NCBI GenBank assembly: GCA_964470375.1
Contig: CAYYCP010000008.1
Coordinates: forward strand, 1 to 61,874
Direction: 5' to 3'
Length of the DNA: 61,874 bases
Source of the DNA: CAYNQK01 sp964470375
GTDB lineage: Bacteria > Spirochaetota > Spirochaetia > Treponematales > JBGSOB01
Of the stretch, positions 47,283 through 55,685 are shown in pieces; the stretch's first letter is position 1; the number at the start of each line of letters is the position of its first letter. The position numbers were made by a program, and so were the translations under genes. The notes beneath the pieces are model-generated. The model had not been told where the DNA came from, did no database searches, and worked only from the letters and a program-made list of their open reading frames with translations.

Positions 47283-48293
47283 ATGATGAAGTTCTTAGGG
47301 GCGGTCCGCGGTGCGGTCCGGGACAGGGAATGGCGCGGGCGCCTTTTAGGGAAGGCCGCCTCGGTGATCGCGCGGATGGGGGGCTCGGCCTTCCGCCTGG
47401 TCTTCTTCCTGGGAATGTCCTACATCCTCCTGTACCCGGTTCTGTTCCTGGTTACCAACGCCTTCCGCGATCCCCGCGACATCCTGGATCCAACTGTGAT
47501 CTGGATACCCAAGCACCTGACCCTGGGCAACTTCGGAGTGGCTAATGAGCACTTGGATTTCGCCGGATCCCTGCTGCGCAGCGCGCGCATGGCTCTGCCC
47601 TCGGTCATCCTGCAAGTCTTTTCCTGCATGCTGGTGGGCTACGGCTTTGCGCGCTTCCGCTTCAGGGAGAGGGAATTCCTGTTCGGCCTCCTGGTCTTCA
47701 CTATCATCGTGCCGGTCTCCACCATCATCGTGCCGCTGTACGTGAACTTCCGCTATTTCGATTTCTTCGGACTAGGGCGGCTGCTGGGCATGATCAGACC
47801 CGACTGGGGCCGTGTCAATATCCTCAACACGGACTTTCCTTTCTATCTTCAGGCCTTCTTCGGCACCGGCATCCGCTCAGGGCTCTACATCTTCATCGCC
47901 CGGCAGTTCTTCCGGGGCATTCCGGTGGAGCTGGAGGAGGCCGCCACCGTGGACGGATGCGGGCCGGCGCGCACTTACTTCTCCATCATGCTGCCCAATG
48001 CGGGATCCCTCCTCATCGTGCTCACGCTGTTCTCGCTTGTCTGGTATTGGAACGACTTCTTCCTCTCGGTGATGTTCTACCAGGACGCCTATCCCCTGCC
48101 GGTGAGCCTGACCGAGTTGCAGGAGCGCCTCACCGTAGCTTCATCGGCGATGCGGGCGGAGGACGTGGCCTTGATGCGCTCCTCGGTGCTGGAGGCCGGC
48201 TGTCTCCTGGTGATCGGCCCGCTGCTGCTCCTCTACCTGTTCTTCCAGCGCTTTTTCACCGAGAGCATCTCGCGTTCGGGGCTTGTGGGCTAG
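47283..48293 (+). CDS. Carbohydrate ABC transporter permease, second MalG-type copy
   Basis: A 336-aa permease, slightly long because of an N-terminal cytoplasmic extension of about 40 residues (two short repeats, GAVRGAVRDREWRGRL). The EAA loop is LEEAATVDGCGPARTYFSIM. It follows the previous permease by 10 bp with GAGGTAGCCGGG before the ATG. It should pair with the preceding permease and the second binding protein. Confidence 0.92.
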   Translation: MMKFLGAVRGAVRDREWRGRLLGKAASVIARMGGSAFRLVFFLGMSYILLYPVLFLVTNAFRDPRDILDPTVIWIPKHLTLGNFGVANEHLDFAGSLLRSARMALPSVILQVFSCMLVGYGFARFRFREREFLFGLLVFTIIVPVSTIIVPLYVNFRYFDFFGLGRLLGMIRPDWGRVNILNTDFPFYLQAFFGTGIRSGLYIFIARQFFRGIPVELEEAATVDGCGPARTYFSIMLPNAGSLLIVLTLFSLVWYWNDFFLSVMFYQDAYPLPVSLTELQERLTVASSAMRAEDVALMRSSVLEAGCLLVIGPLLLLYLFFQRFFTESISRSGLVG

Positions 48294-48387
48294 GGGAGGC
48301 GACCCTCAGGATCATGTCGGCGCCGGTGGTTGCGGCGCTTGGATATACCCGGGCTGCGGCCCGATTCGAGCAAGGAGGTTCTTCATT

Positions 48388-50100
48388 ATGTCGAGGAAAT
48401 GCGTTCTTTTCCTGATGGCGGGCCTGACTTTCATTCTGGCCCTGGGGCCGGCGGCCTTCGCCGGGGACATGGACATCACGGTGTTCAGGCCGGCGGTCAA
48501 TCCCAAGGATATGACCGATCCCTTCGTGCAGGCCATAGAGGCATATAAGAAGGCCACTAAGGGCAAGGTGACCCTGGTCAGGTCGGACTGGAACAATTGG
48601 CCGGCCAAGATCATCACCCGCCTTGCGGCCGGCGACCCCATAGACGTCATATTCGCCGGGGCCCAGAATTTTCCGCAGTTCTACACCAAGGGCTACGCCC
48701 AGCCGGTGGACGGCTATGTGGACCTGAAGGCCAAGAGCATCGGGAAAGCGGCCATGGACGAAAACATGAAGTTCGACGGCAAGTATTACCTAGCCGGCAA
48801 CTATACATCGGCCCAGCCTTGGATGACGATCTACAACAAGACCCTCATGGACGAGAACGGCATCGCCGTCAAGGACCAGCCCCTGGCTCTGTATAAGGCC
48901 GGCAAATGGAACCTGGACAGTTTCCGCGCCCTGGCCAAGAAACTGACCTTGGACGCCGACAAAGACGGTAAAACCGATGTCTACGGCGTGACCACCTGGA
49001 ACCACTTCACCTGGATTTACATGAACGGCAGCAGCTTGACTACCATCGACGCTAAGGGCCAGGCCAAGCTCAATTTCGATGATCCCCGCCTTCTGGAGGC
49101 TCTCAGCAAGCTCAAGGAGGCAGTCGACGAGGGCTGGTACAATCCCAATAACGACTCAACCGGCTTGGAGCGCCGAACCGCCGCCATGTACCTGGAGCGC
49201 TCATGGATTCCCGAGCAGGCCCAGCGCAATACCAAGGACGAGATCGTGGCCGTGCCCCTGCCCTACGGTCCGGGCAACAAGGACAAGCGCAATTTCTTCA
49301 TGTTCGACGGATATGGCATCGGAGCCGGCTCCAAGAAGCAGAAGCAGGCCGGGCAATTCATCGATCTGTGCCTCAAGGCCTGGTACGAATACGATCTAGC
49401 CAAGGAGGAGAAATACTCCAAGCAGGTCCGCGAGATGCTTGCCGAAATGCGCAAAAAGCCCACCTATCCCGAGGGCAGCGAGTCCCTGCTCGAGACCATC
49501 AAGAACGATTTCATAGGCGAGATCGTCTGGGGCGGCATCCAGCCAGCCAGCGCCATCGCCTCCTATAAGCCACGCGCCCAGGCCCTGATAGACGAGGCGA
49601 ACACTCCGCCCGAGAAGATAGAGCGCCTGCCCTTCAAGGCTATCAACGTCACATTCGAGAACGGCGACATCAGCGCCTTCAAGCCCATGGATCCCTCCAA
49701 GAAGAGCGTCAGCCTCTCGATCGTGGAAGGCGACAAGGCCATCAAGGGCAAGTCGCTCCTGGTGACCATGGACCAGGCCGCCGATGGGGAGTGGATAGAC
49801 GCCTTCCTCACCGATGCCGAGAAACTGGGCATCGTGGGCTGGCGCGACTACCGGGTCAGCTTCGACCTCAAGCCCCTTGCGCCCCCGCCCAACGCCGACT
49901 CCTATTTCTATTTCCAGGCCTACAGCCAGAAGGGCACCTACGGCAACATCACCTACAAGTGGAAGGAGCCCGACGGCGTGCTCACGGCTATGGGCGAATT
50001 CCGGGATATCTTCAAAAACGGCCGCTGGGGTCTCAAGTTCGGGGGCCATTTCGGCGCCGATGTGGTGATAGACAATATCGCGATCGAGGAGATCAAGTAA
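48388..50100 (+). CDS. Sugar ABC transporter binding protein with C-terminal carbohydrate-binding-like domain
   Basis: A 570-aa secreted binding protein. Signal peptide MSRKCVLFLMAGLTFILALG followed by PAAFAG. The family-1 solute-binding domain covers about 25-430 (DVIFAGAQNFPQFYTKGYAQ, YGVTTWNHFTWIYMNGSS). The C-terminal jelly-roll-like domain (about 440-570; VTFENGDISAFKPMD, GWRDYRVSFDLKPLAPP, FGADVVIDNIAIEEIK) ends like the lone lipoprotein at 36363. AAGGAGG precedes the ATG; an in-frame extension to 48283 overlaps the permease and was rejected. It closes the operon ahead of a strong terminator. The lipobox is absent, so anchoring may be through the uncleaved signal or the ligand domain. 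Confidence 0.9.
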   Translation: MSRKCVLFLMAGLTFILALGPAAFAGDMDITVFRPAVNPKDMTDPFVQAIEAYKKATKGKVTLVRSDWNNWPAKIITRLAAGDPIDVIFAGAQNFPQFYTKGYAQPVDGYVDLKAKSIGKAAMDENMKFDGKYYLAGNYTSAQPWMTIYNKTLMDENGIAVKDQPLALYKAGKWNLDSFRALAKKLTLDADKDGKTDVYGVTTWNHFTWIYMNGSSLTTIDAKGQAKLNFDDPRLLEALSKLKEAVDEGWYNPNNDSTGLERRTAAMYLERSWIPEQAQRNTKDEIVAVPLPYGPGNKDKRNFFMFDGYGIGAGSKKQKQAGQFIDLCLKAWYEYDLAKEEKYSKQVREMLAEMRKKPTYPEGSESLLETIKNDFIGEIVWGGIQPASAIASYKPRAQALIDEANTPPEKIERLPFKAINVTFENGDISAFKPMDPSKKSVSLSIVEGDKAIKGKSLLVTMDQAADGEWIDAFLTDAEKLGIVGWRDYRVSFDLKPLAPPPNADSYFYFQAYSQKGTYGNITYKWKEPDGVLTAMGEFRDIFKNGRWGLKFGGHFGADVVIDNIAIEEIK

Positions 50101-50116
50101 CCCGAGGATTCGCTGC

Positions 50117-50156
50117 GGGGGTGTCCTGCCGGCGCTTGGCGGACACCCCCTTCTTT
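50117..50156 (+). terminator. Rho-independent terminator of the sugar transport operon
   Basis: Perfect 10-bp stem GGGGGTGTCC / GGACACCCCC with a short internal pairing in the loop, followed by TTCTTT. It begins 17 bp after the stop of the last operon gene. Confidence 0.88.
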
Positions 50157-50161
50157 CCCAA

Positions 50162-50191
50162 GCCGCATCCCCTCCTGCGGGGGGATGCGGC
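50162..50191 (+). other. Second GC-rich hairpin directly after the operon terminator
   Basis: Perfect 11-bp inverted repeat GCCGCATCCCC / GGGGATGCGGC with an 8-nt loop and no T-tract. It may be a backup terminator or RNA-stabilising hairpin. Confidence 0.6.
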
Positions 50192-50232
50192 ACTTCATCG
50201 GTCCGTTTCACGCAAGCATTTAGCCTGATCCC

Positions 50233-50261
50233 TCGAAACTGCCCACTCCAGGTGCTATACT
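50233..50261 (+). promoter_or_regulatory. Extended -10 promoter of the FecR-domain gene
   Basis: TGC-TATACT (50253-50261) is a strong extended -10. The -35 candidate TCGAAA (50233-50238) is weak, at 17-bp spacing. CCGGAGG lies just before the ATG at 50284. Confidence 0.5.
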
Positions 50262-50283
50262 ATGAGCATCCGGAGGTTACTCC

Positions 50284-51453
50284 ATGAAGAAACCCTTTAT
50301 CATTCTGGCGTGCTTGGCCGTTTTGGCAGCCGCCCTGACCCTGGCCGCCTCTGGCGGCGCTTCGTCCGAGACCCCCTGCGGAGCAGTCAGCTTCATCACC
50401 GGCAAGGCCACCGTCACCCACAAAGGCAAGGTCACGGAGCTGGATATCGATTCGCCTATCTACAATAACGACATGATCAAGACCCAGGACAAGTCCAAGG
50501 TCGAGATAGAGGTCGACAAGTCCACCGGCTTCTCGGGCAAGGTCACGGTGGCCGCCAAGACCGTCTTTTACTTCAAGACCAGCGAGGTGAAGGGACAGGC
50601 CAACACGACCCTGGATCTGATGAGCGGGCAGATTGGCATGAAGGTGTCCAAGCTGGCCGGCGCGCCCAGCGCTCAGGTCAGGACCGACAGCGCCGTATGC
50701 GGCGTGCGCGGCACGGAATTCGCCGTGACCTCGGCGCCCTCGGGCGACGTTTTGGTCACATGCGACGAGGGCCTGGTAGGTCTCCTGGGAGTGGACGGGG
50801 ATGAGGCCGAGGCCGGACCAGGCAAGGCCCTTCAGCGCAAGCTGGGCCAGCGCTTCCAGGAGATGCCCGTCGCTGTCTCAAGCCTGGAGGAATTCCGCGA
50901 GAAGTGGTATGCCGACCAGATCCAGGCTCTGAGGGCCAATCCGGTCAAGGCTATCAGGCAATTCTCGGAATTCTACCAGCGCAAGAAGGCGGATTTCATC
51001 TCCTCCTCCTCCCTGCTGGAGAAGAGCTTAGTTCTGAAGCGATGGATGGAGGAGGATGCCACTCCCGGCTTCAAGCCTGATCCAAAGGCGGCTCAAACCT
51101 TGCGCGACCTCAAAGAGATGGACGGACCCATCCTGGCCATCCGCAAAGACCTAGTCATGTTCGAGCGCTACTACTACAGGCTCGAGGAGCTCAAGGATAT
51201 CGTCAAGGATACCCAGCATTGGAATGCCGAGCTGGGCAAGGATTCCAAGGGCAACCCCGTGACGGTACAGGCCTTCTACAAGGTTTTCGACGCCGAGCGT
51301 GACAGCCTGGCGCGGCGCATGGCCCTCTGCCGCTACGCGGAACTTCTGCACGCCAAGCGCAATCCCTCCGGCTCCACCGGGCGCCCCAGCACCACCGGGG
51401 ATGATGGTGATTTCTTCGGTGATGAGGCCGATGATAGCTTCTTCGACGACTGA
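50284..51453 (+). CDS. Exported FecR-domain protein
   Basis: A 389-aa protein with signal peptide MKKPFIILACLAVLAAALTL. The FecR domain (about 35-170) shows GAVSFITGKATVTHKGKV, the NDMIKTQDKSKVEIEV segment, LDLMSGQIGMKVSKL and VRTDSAVCGVRGTEFAV, the family core. A long helical region follows (about 200-360), then an acidic Gly/Ser tail (DDGDFFGDEADDSFFDD). There is no membrane anchor or anti-sigma motif, so it is probably not a signalling FecR; periplasmic FecR-domain proteins of this type are common in spirochaetes and of unknown role. It is monocistronic, with its own promoter and terminator. Confidence 0.88.
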   Translation: MKKPFIILACLAVLAAALTLAASGGASSETPCGAVSFITGKATVTHKGKVTELDIDSPIYNNDMIKTQDKSKVEIEVDKSTGFSGKVTVAAKTVFYFKTSEVKGQANTTLDLMSGQIGMKVSKLAGAPSAQVRTDSAVCGVRGTEFAVTSAPSGDVLVTCDEGLVGLLGVDGDEAEAGPGKALQRKLGQRFQEMPVAVSSLEEFREKWYADQIQALRANPVKAIRQFSEFYQRKKADFISSSSLLEKSLVLKRWMEEDATPGFKPDPKAAQTLRDLKEMDGPILAIRKDLVMFERYYYRLEELKDIVKDTQHWNAELGKDSKGNPVTVQAFYKVFDAERDSLARRMALCRYAELLHAKRNPSGSTGRPSTTGDDGDFFGDEADDSFFDD

Positions 51454-51476
51454 AGCGCCTTAAGCAGGGCTTACGT

Positions 51477-51509
51477 AACGGCTTCTCTGAAAGGGAAGCC
51501 GTTTTTTTT
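51477..51509 (+). terminator. Rho-independent terminator of the FecR-domain gene
   Basis: Perfect 9-bp stem AACGGCTTC / GAAGCCGTT, 9-nt loop, followed by eight T. It lies 24 bp after the stop. Very high quality. Confidence 0.93.
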
Positions 51510-51521
51510 CTGCGCGGGCAC

Positions 51522-51551
51522 TTGACTCTCCGTCATCGTCGATGCTAGTCT
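51522..51551 (+). promoter_or_regulatory. Promoter of the leader ORF and ABC exporter operon
   Basis: TTGACT (51522-51527), 18 bp, TAGTCT (51546-51551) with an extended-10 TG at 51543-51544. It lies just after the FecR gene terminator and about 30 bp before the leader ORF. It would give a 5' leader of about 355 nt on the exporter mRNA. Confidence 0.5.
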
Positions 51552-51582
51552 CCGCACAACCATATCGCGAGGAGGACTATAG

Positions 51583-51636
51583 ATGGAACTCTGCATTGCC
51601 ATACAGACCCTTCTCCGGCATGGGGCCGCCCGTTGA
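51583..51636 (+). CDS. 17-codon leader peptide ORF upstream of the ABC exporter
   Basis: The short ORF MELCIAIQTLLRHGAAR has an ideal Shine-Dalgarno GGAGGA six bases before its ATG, better than that of the exporter genes. Its stop codon lies inside the first bases of a perfect 9-bp hairpin. A small well-translated ORF in a long structured leader of an ABC exporter recalls the BmrB leader of Bacillus bmrCD, where ribosome stalling controls a terminator. The peptide itself is unlike BmrB, so only the architecture is shared. It may be a real attenuator or a chance ORF. Confidence 0.5.
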   Translation: MELCIAIQTLLRHGAAR

Positions 51637-51655
51637 GCCGCGTATGACGCGGCTC
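51635..51655 (+). promoter_or_regulatory. Hairpin overlapping the leader ORF stop codon
   Basis: Perfect inverted repeat GAGCCGCGT-atg-ACGCGGCTC, 9-bp stem and 3-nt loop. It begins inside the leader ORF stop codon. A ribosome terminating or stalling here would melt the hairpin. No T-run follows, so it is not itself a terminator. Confidence 0.55.
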
Positions 51656-51870
51656 TCCACCCAAGAGGAACGTTAGCCGCACAGCGCGGCCCGCCTGTTC
51701 CCGAGCGCCCCGCCGGCCTCAGCTTCCGCAGTCGCTAGGCATCAGCCCCGCGGCCAGCCGGAAGGCTATGCCGGAGAAGGCGTCCCACCAGAGACAATTG
51801 ATCGTTAGGCAGGCCCGGCGCGAGCCGTGGCCGGGGTAATCCGCGCCCGCGCGCGTCCACGCGGCGGCGC

Positions 51871-51892
51871 ACGGATGTCCATCCGTCGTTTT
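51871..51892 (+). promoter_or_regulatory. Candidate attenuator hairpin just before the ABC exporter
   Basis: ACGGAT-gtcc-ATCCGT (6-bp stem, tetraloop), then CG and TTTT, ending 21 bp before the ABC exporter ATG. It is short for an intrinsic terminator and may be weak, but its position after the leader ORF fits attenuation. The 215 bp between the two hairpins is GC-rich and can form other stems, for example CTTCCG with CGGAAG near 51721-51771. Confidence 0.35.
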
Positions 51893-51913
51893 CCTTGCAT
51901 GAGGTTCTGCATC

Positions 51914-53746
51914 ATGAAAAGCGCTTCGAAGACCCGCATCCTTTTGGAGGCCATGAAGGGCAGCCGCCTGGCCTATCTCTGCGCTATCGCCTCGGTGATG
52001 GCGGCGGCATTTTTCTCCCTGGTGGATCCCATAGTGATCCGCATAGCCCTGGACTCCGCCCTGGGAGGCGCCCCGCCCGAGGCTCCGGCCTGGGCCCGCC
52101 TGGTGCTGAAGCCCTTCGGAGGGGTGGAGGCTCTGGCCGGAAACCTGGCGGCCTGTGCCCTGGCGATGGTGTCGCTCAACGTTATCCAGGGCGCCTTCCT
52201 GTTCCTCAAGGGCAGCATGGCTTCCGTGGCCGCCGAGGGCGCGGCTCGGCGCCTGCGGACCCGGCTGTTCGGGCACCTGAGCCGCTTGCCCTACCGCTAC
52301 TTCTCAAAGGCCGATTCCGGCGACCTGCTGCAGCGCTGCACCTCCGATGTGGACGCGGCCAAGCGCTTTATGGAGGGCCAGCTGGTGGAGGTGGGACGGG
52401 CCATCTTCATGGTGGCCTTTTCCGCGTCTATCCTGTTCTCACTGGACGCGCGCATGGCCCTCGTGTCCATGTTCATGGTGCCGGCCATCTTTCTGTGGTC
52501 CTTCCTGTACTTCTCGCGCGTCCAGAAGGCCGCCCGCGAATTCGAGGAGGCCGAGAGCCGCATGACCAGCGTAGTCCAGGAAAACCTGCAGGGCATCCGA
52601 GTCGTGCGGGCCTTCGCCCGCGGGGACTACGAACAGGCCCGCTTCGACGCCCGCAACTCCGACCTAACCAAGCTGCTGGTGCGCCTGATCAAGATGCACG
52701 GCACCTATTGGGGCGTATCCGTGGGACTTTCGATGGCCCAGATGGCGGCCGTCCTATCCCTGGGCGCCTACTGGGCTGTGAAAGGGGCCGCCAGCGCAGG
52801 CACGGTGGTGATGTTTTTCGCCTATGTCGGGCGCTTCCTCTGGCCGGTTCGCCAGATGGGGCGGGTGCTCACCGAGTTCGGCAAGACCTCCATAGCCCTG
52901 GGACGCATCGGCCAGATCCTGGGGGAGCGCGACGAGTACACCGTGGATGGGGCCATGAGGCCGCGGCTCCAGGGCGCCATCGAGTTCAAGGACGTGCGCT
53001 TCGAGCACGAACCGGGCCAGCCTATCCTTCAGGGGCTATCTTTCGTTGTGAGGCCCGGCGAGACGGTGGCCCTGCTTGGGCGGACCGGCTCCGGAAAATC
53101 GAGTCTTGTGCAGCTCATCCCGCGCCTGGGCGAAGTGAGCGCCGGCGCGGTCCTGCTGGACGGCATAGACGTTCGGGCCATTTCCAAGGAGGCCCTGCGC
53201 TCCCAGGTGGGCCTGGTGCTGCAGGAGCCCTTCCTCTTTTCGCGCAGCCTGGAGTCGAACATCGGCCTGGGCGCGGAGGATCCGCCGCGCGAGGAAATGG
53301 AGGGGGCGGCCCGCGCGGCCGGCATGTCCGGGATGATAGAGGGCTTCGAAAAGGGATGGCAGACCCAGGTGGGCGAGCAGGGCGTGACCCTCTCGGGCGG
53401 GCAGCGGCAGCGCGCCGCCATAGCTCGCATGCTGCTCAGGCGGCCGCGCATCCTGATCCTGGACGATTCACTCTCCGCAGTGGACACGGAGACGGACGCC
53501 TTCATCCGCGCCGAGCTGGCCAAGCTGCGCGGCCGGATGACCGTCATCGTGATAGCCCACCGCATCACCACCCTGGCAGGGGCCGACCGCATTCTGGTTT
53601 TGGAACGCGGCCGCCTGGCCGACCAGGGCACCCACGCCGAGCTCGTCTCGCGCGAGGGCCTGTACCGCTCCATCTGGAGCCTGCAATCCGCCGCCGACCG
53701 CGAGGACGGCATTGAGCGGCTCCTGGCCGAGGAGGAATCGGCCTAG
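51914..53746 (+). CDS. ABC exporter half-transporter with degenerate ATPase site (BmrC/TM287-like)
   Basis: A 610-aa half-transporter: six-helix membrane domain (about 1-320), then ATPase domain. Walker A is LLGRTGSGKSS, signature LSGGQRQR, and Walker B ILILDDSLSAVD. The catalytic Glu after Walker B is Asp, the mark of the degenerate-site subunit of heterodimeric exporters. His of the H-loop is present (IVIAHR). The ATG at 51914 was chosen because GAGG precedes it; upstream in-frame starts (51827, 51875, 51899) add no conserved sequence. It pairs with the next gene. The substrate is unknown; related pairs export drugs, lipids or peptides. Confidence 0.93.
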   Translation: MKSASKTRILLEAMKGSRLAYLCAIASVMAAAFFSLVDPIVIRIALDSALGGAPPEAPAWARLVLKPFGGVEALAGNLAACALAMVSLNVIQGAFLFLKGSMASVAAEGAARRLRTRLFGHLSRLPYRYFSKADSGDLLQRCTSDVDAAKRFMEGQLVEVGRAIFMVAFSASILFSLDARMALVSMFMVPAIFLWSFLYFSRVQKAAREFEEAESRMTSVVQENLQGIRVVRAFARGDYEQARFDARNSDLTKLLVRLIKMHGTYWGVSVGLSMAQMAAVLSLGAYWAVKGAASAGTVVMFFAYVGRFLWPVRQMGRVLTEFGKTSIALGRIGQILGERDEYTVDGAMRPRLQGAIEFKDVRFEHEPGQPILQGLSFVVRPGETVALLGRTGSGKSSLVQLIPRLGEVSAGAVLLDGIDVRAISKEALRSQVGLVLQEPFLFSRSLESNIGLGAEDPPREEMEGAARAAGMSGMIEGFEKGWQTQVGEQGVTLSGGQRQRAAIARMLLRRPRILILDDSLSAVDTETDAFIRAELAKLRGRMTVIVIAHRITTLAGADRILVLERGRLADQGTHAELVSREGLYRSIWSLQSAADREDGIERLLAEEESA

Positions 53747-53800
53747 CGCGCCGCGGGGGGCATGGGGCTCCGCGCGGCCGGTAACGATAAAGGATAGACA

Positions 53801-55624
53801 ATGGACTTCGAGGAAGAGGAATATAAGAGCGCTATCAACATCCAGACCTGGAAGGGCATATTCGCCTTCGCCCGGCCCTACAAGCTGCGCTTCCTGGCCA
53901 CTCTCGGCATGATGGTCCTGGTGGCCGTAATAGACGCCTGCCTGCCATTCCTGACCGGTTACGTGGTGGACGAGGTGGTGCGGGCCGGCGACATCTCGGC
54001 CCTCCTGCCCTTCCTGGCCGCCTATTTGCCGCTGATAGCGGCTCAGGCGGTCAACGTGAAGGTCTTCATCAACCTAGGATCCCGCGTGGAGGCCGGGGTG
54101 GCCTACCAGATCCGCAAGCGGGCCTTCGCCCAGGTGCAGGCCCTGTCCTTCTCCTACTACGACCGCACTAGCTCGGGTTGGCTGATGGCGCGCCTGACCA
54201 GCGATGTCTCGCGCCTCTCCGACACCCTGACCTGGGGCATGATAGACGTGGTCTGGGGAAGCTCGGTCATGGTTGGCATGGCCATCCTCATGTTCGTCCG
54301 CGACTGGCGCCTGGCCCTGGTCACCCTGTGCGTGATCCCGGCCCTGGCCCTTGTCTCGGTCTGGTTCGAGGGGGAGATATTGGAGCGTTACCGTCGCGTG
54401 CGCCGGGCCAACTCGAAGGTCACCAACGCCTTCAGCGAAGGCATCCGCGGCATGCAGACCGTCAAGACCCTCAATGCCGAGGCGCGCGTGGCCGGCGAGT
54501 TCGCCCTGCTCACGGGCGATCTGCGCAAGGCCGGCACGCGGGCCGGGCGCCTTTCGGCCCTCTACCTGCCTCTGGTAGTGGCCTTGGGCTACGTGGGAGC
54601 CGCCCTGTCCCTGGCCACCGGCGGTAGGATTCTGGCCGCCGGCGGCATCACCTACGGCACACTGGTGGCCTTCATCTTCTGCTCCATTCAGTTCTTCGAC
54701 CCGGTCACCGACCTGGCGCGCGTCTTCGCCGATTTCCAGTTCGGCCAGGCCTCGGCCGAGCGCGTGCTCTCGCTGATCGGTACACAGAGCGACATCGTGG
54801 ACTCGCCGGAGGTCCTGGCCGCATGTGGCGACCTGGGCGGCCAACCCAGCGTGCCGCCCCTGGAGGGTCGAGTCACCTTCGAGGACGTGTCCTTCTCTTA
54901 TCGGGGCGGCCAGGAAGTCCTATCGCATTTCAACCTGGACGTGCCCGCCGGGACCTCGGTGGCCCTGGTGGGAGAGACCGGATCCGGGAAGAGCACCATC
55001 GTCAACCTGGCCTGTCGCTTCTACGAACCGGTCACCGGGCGCATCCTCCTGGACGGCGTCGACTACCGCCAGCGCTCTCAGCGCTGGCTGCACTCGCGCC
55101 TCGGCTATGTCCTTCAGGCTCCTTACCTCTTCTCGGGCTCGGTCATGGAGAACATCCGCTACGGGCGCCTGGACGCCTCCGACGAGGAAGTCCGCCAGGC
55201 GGCCCGGGTGGCCCGGGCGGAGGCCTTCATAGACGCCCTGCCGCGCGGCTACGCCACCGAGGTGGGCGAGGGGGGCAATCTCCTCTCGACCGGCCAGAAG
55301 CAGCTGGTCTCCTTCGCCCGGGCCGTCCTGGCCGACCCGCGCATCCTGGTTCTTGACGAGGCTACCAGCTCCGTGGACACCGAGACCGAGCGCGCCATCC
55401 AGGACGCCATCCGGGCCGTGCTGAAGGGGCGCACCAGCTTCATCGTGGCCCACCGCCTGTCCACGATCATGGAGTCTGATCTGATTCTGGTCCTTAAGGA
55501 CGGCCAGGTGCTCGAGCGCGGAACCCATGCCGAGCTCATGGCCATGCACGGGGCCTACCGGCGCCTCTTCACCGCTCAGTTCCTGGAGGAGAGCGAGTCG
55601 CGCCTCCTCAAAGCGCCGGCCTGA
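53801..55624 (+). CDS. ABC exporter half-transporter, catalytic-site partner (BmrD/TM288-like)
   Basis: A 607-aa half-transporter with a six-helix domain and ATPase domain. Walker A VGETGSGKST and Walker B ILVLDEATSSVD carry the catalytic Glu. The signature is LSTGQKQL instead of LSGGQ. In heterodimers the degenerate site is built from the partner's Walker motifs and this altered signature, so the two genes fit exactly. The H-loop is FIVAHRLSTI. It starts 54 bp after the first subunit with AAAGGA ahead of the ATG. Export of a drug-like or lipid substrate is inferred from family only. Confidence 0.94.
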   Translation: MDFEEEEYKSAINIQTWKGIFAFARPYKLRFLATLGMMVLVAVIDACLPFLTGYVVDEVVRAGDISALLPFLAAYLPLIAAQAVNVKVFINLGSRVEAGVAYQIRKRAFAQVQALSFSYYDRTSSGWLMARLTSDVSRLSDTLTWGMIDVVWGSSVMVGMAILMFVRDWRLALVTLCVIPALALVSVWFEGEILERYRRVRRANSKVTNAFSEGIRGMQTVKTLNAEARVAGEFALLTGDLRKAGTRAGRLSALYLPLVVALGYVGAALSLATGGRILAAGGITYGTLVAFIFCSIQFFDPVTDLARVFADFQFGQASAERVLSLIGTQSDIVDSPEVLAACGDLGGQPSVPPLEGRVTFEDVSFSYRGGQEVLSHFNLDVPAGTSVALVGETGSGKSTIVNLACRFYEPVTGRILLDGVDYRQRSQRWLHSRLGYVLQAPYLFSGSVMENIRYGRLDASDEEVRQAARVARAEAFIDALPRGYATEVGEGGNLLSTGQKQLVSFARAVLADPRILVLDEATSSVDTETERAIQDAIRAVLKGRTSFIVAHRLSTIMESDLILVLKDGQVLERGTHAELMAMHGAYRRLFTAQFLEESESRLLKAPA

Positions 55625-55650
55625 TGCCGAACCGACGTAAGCCTAGCCAA

Positions 55651-55685
55651 TGGATGCCGGGCCGCTTTCATAGGCCCGGCATCCA
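55651..55685. terminator. Convergent hairpin at the end of the ABC exporter and IspH-like genes
   Basis: Perfect 13-bp inverted repeat TGGATGCCGGGCC / GGCCCGGCATCCA with a 9-nt loop, between convergent genes and overlapping the last codons of the IspH-like gene. It has no T-tract, so it may stop transcription from both sides only partly. Confidence 0.6.

Noticed and set aside
51635..51655. The 9-bp hairpin as a Rho-independent terminator
   Set aside because: No T-tract follows on either strand; a regulatory hairpin at the leader stop codon is more likely.
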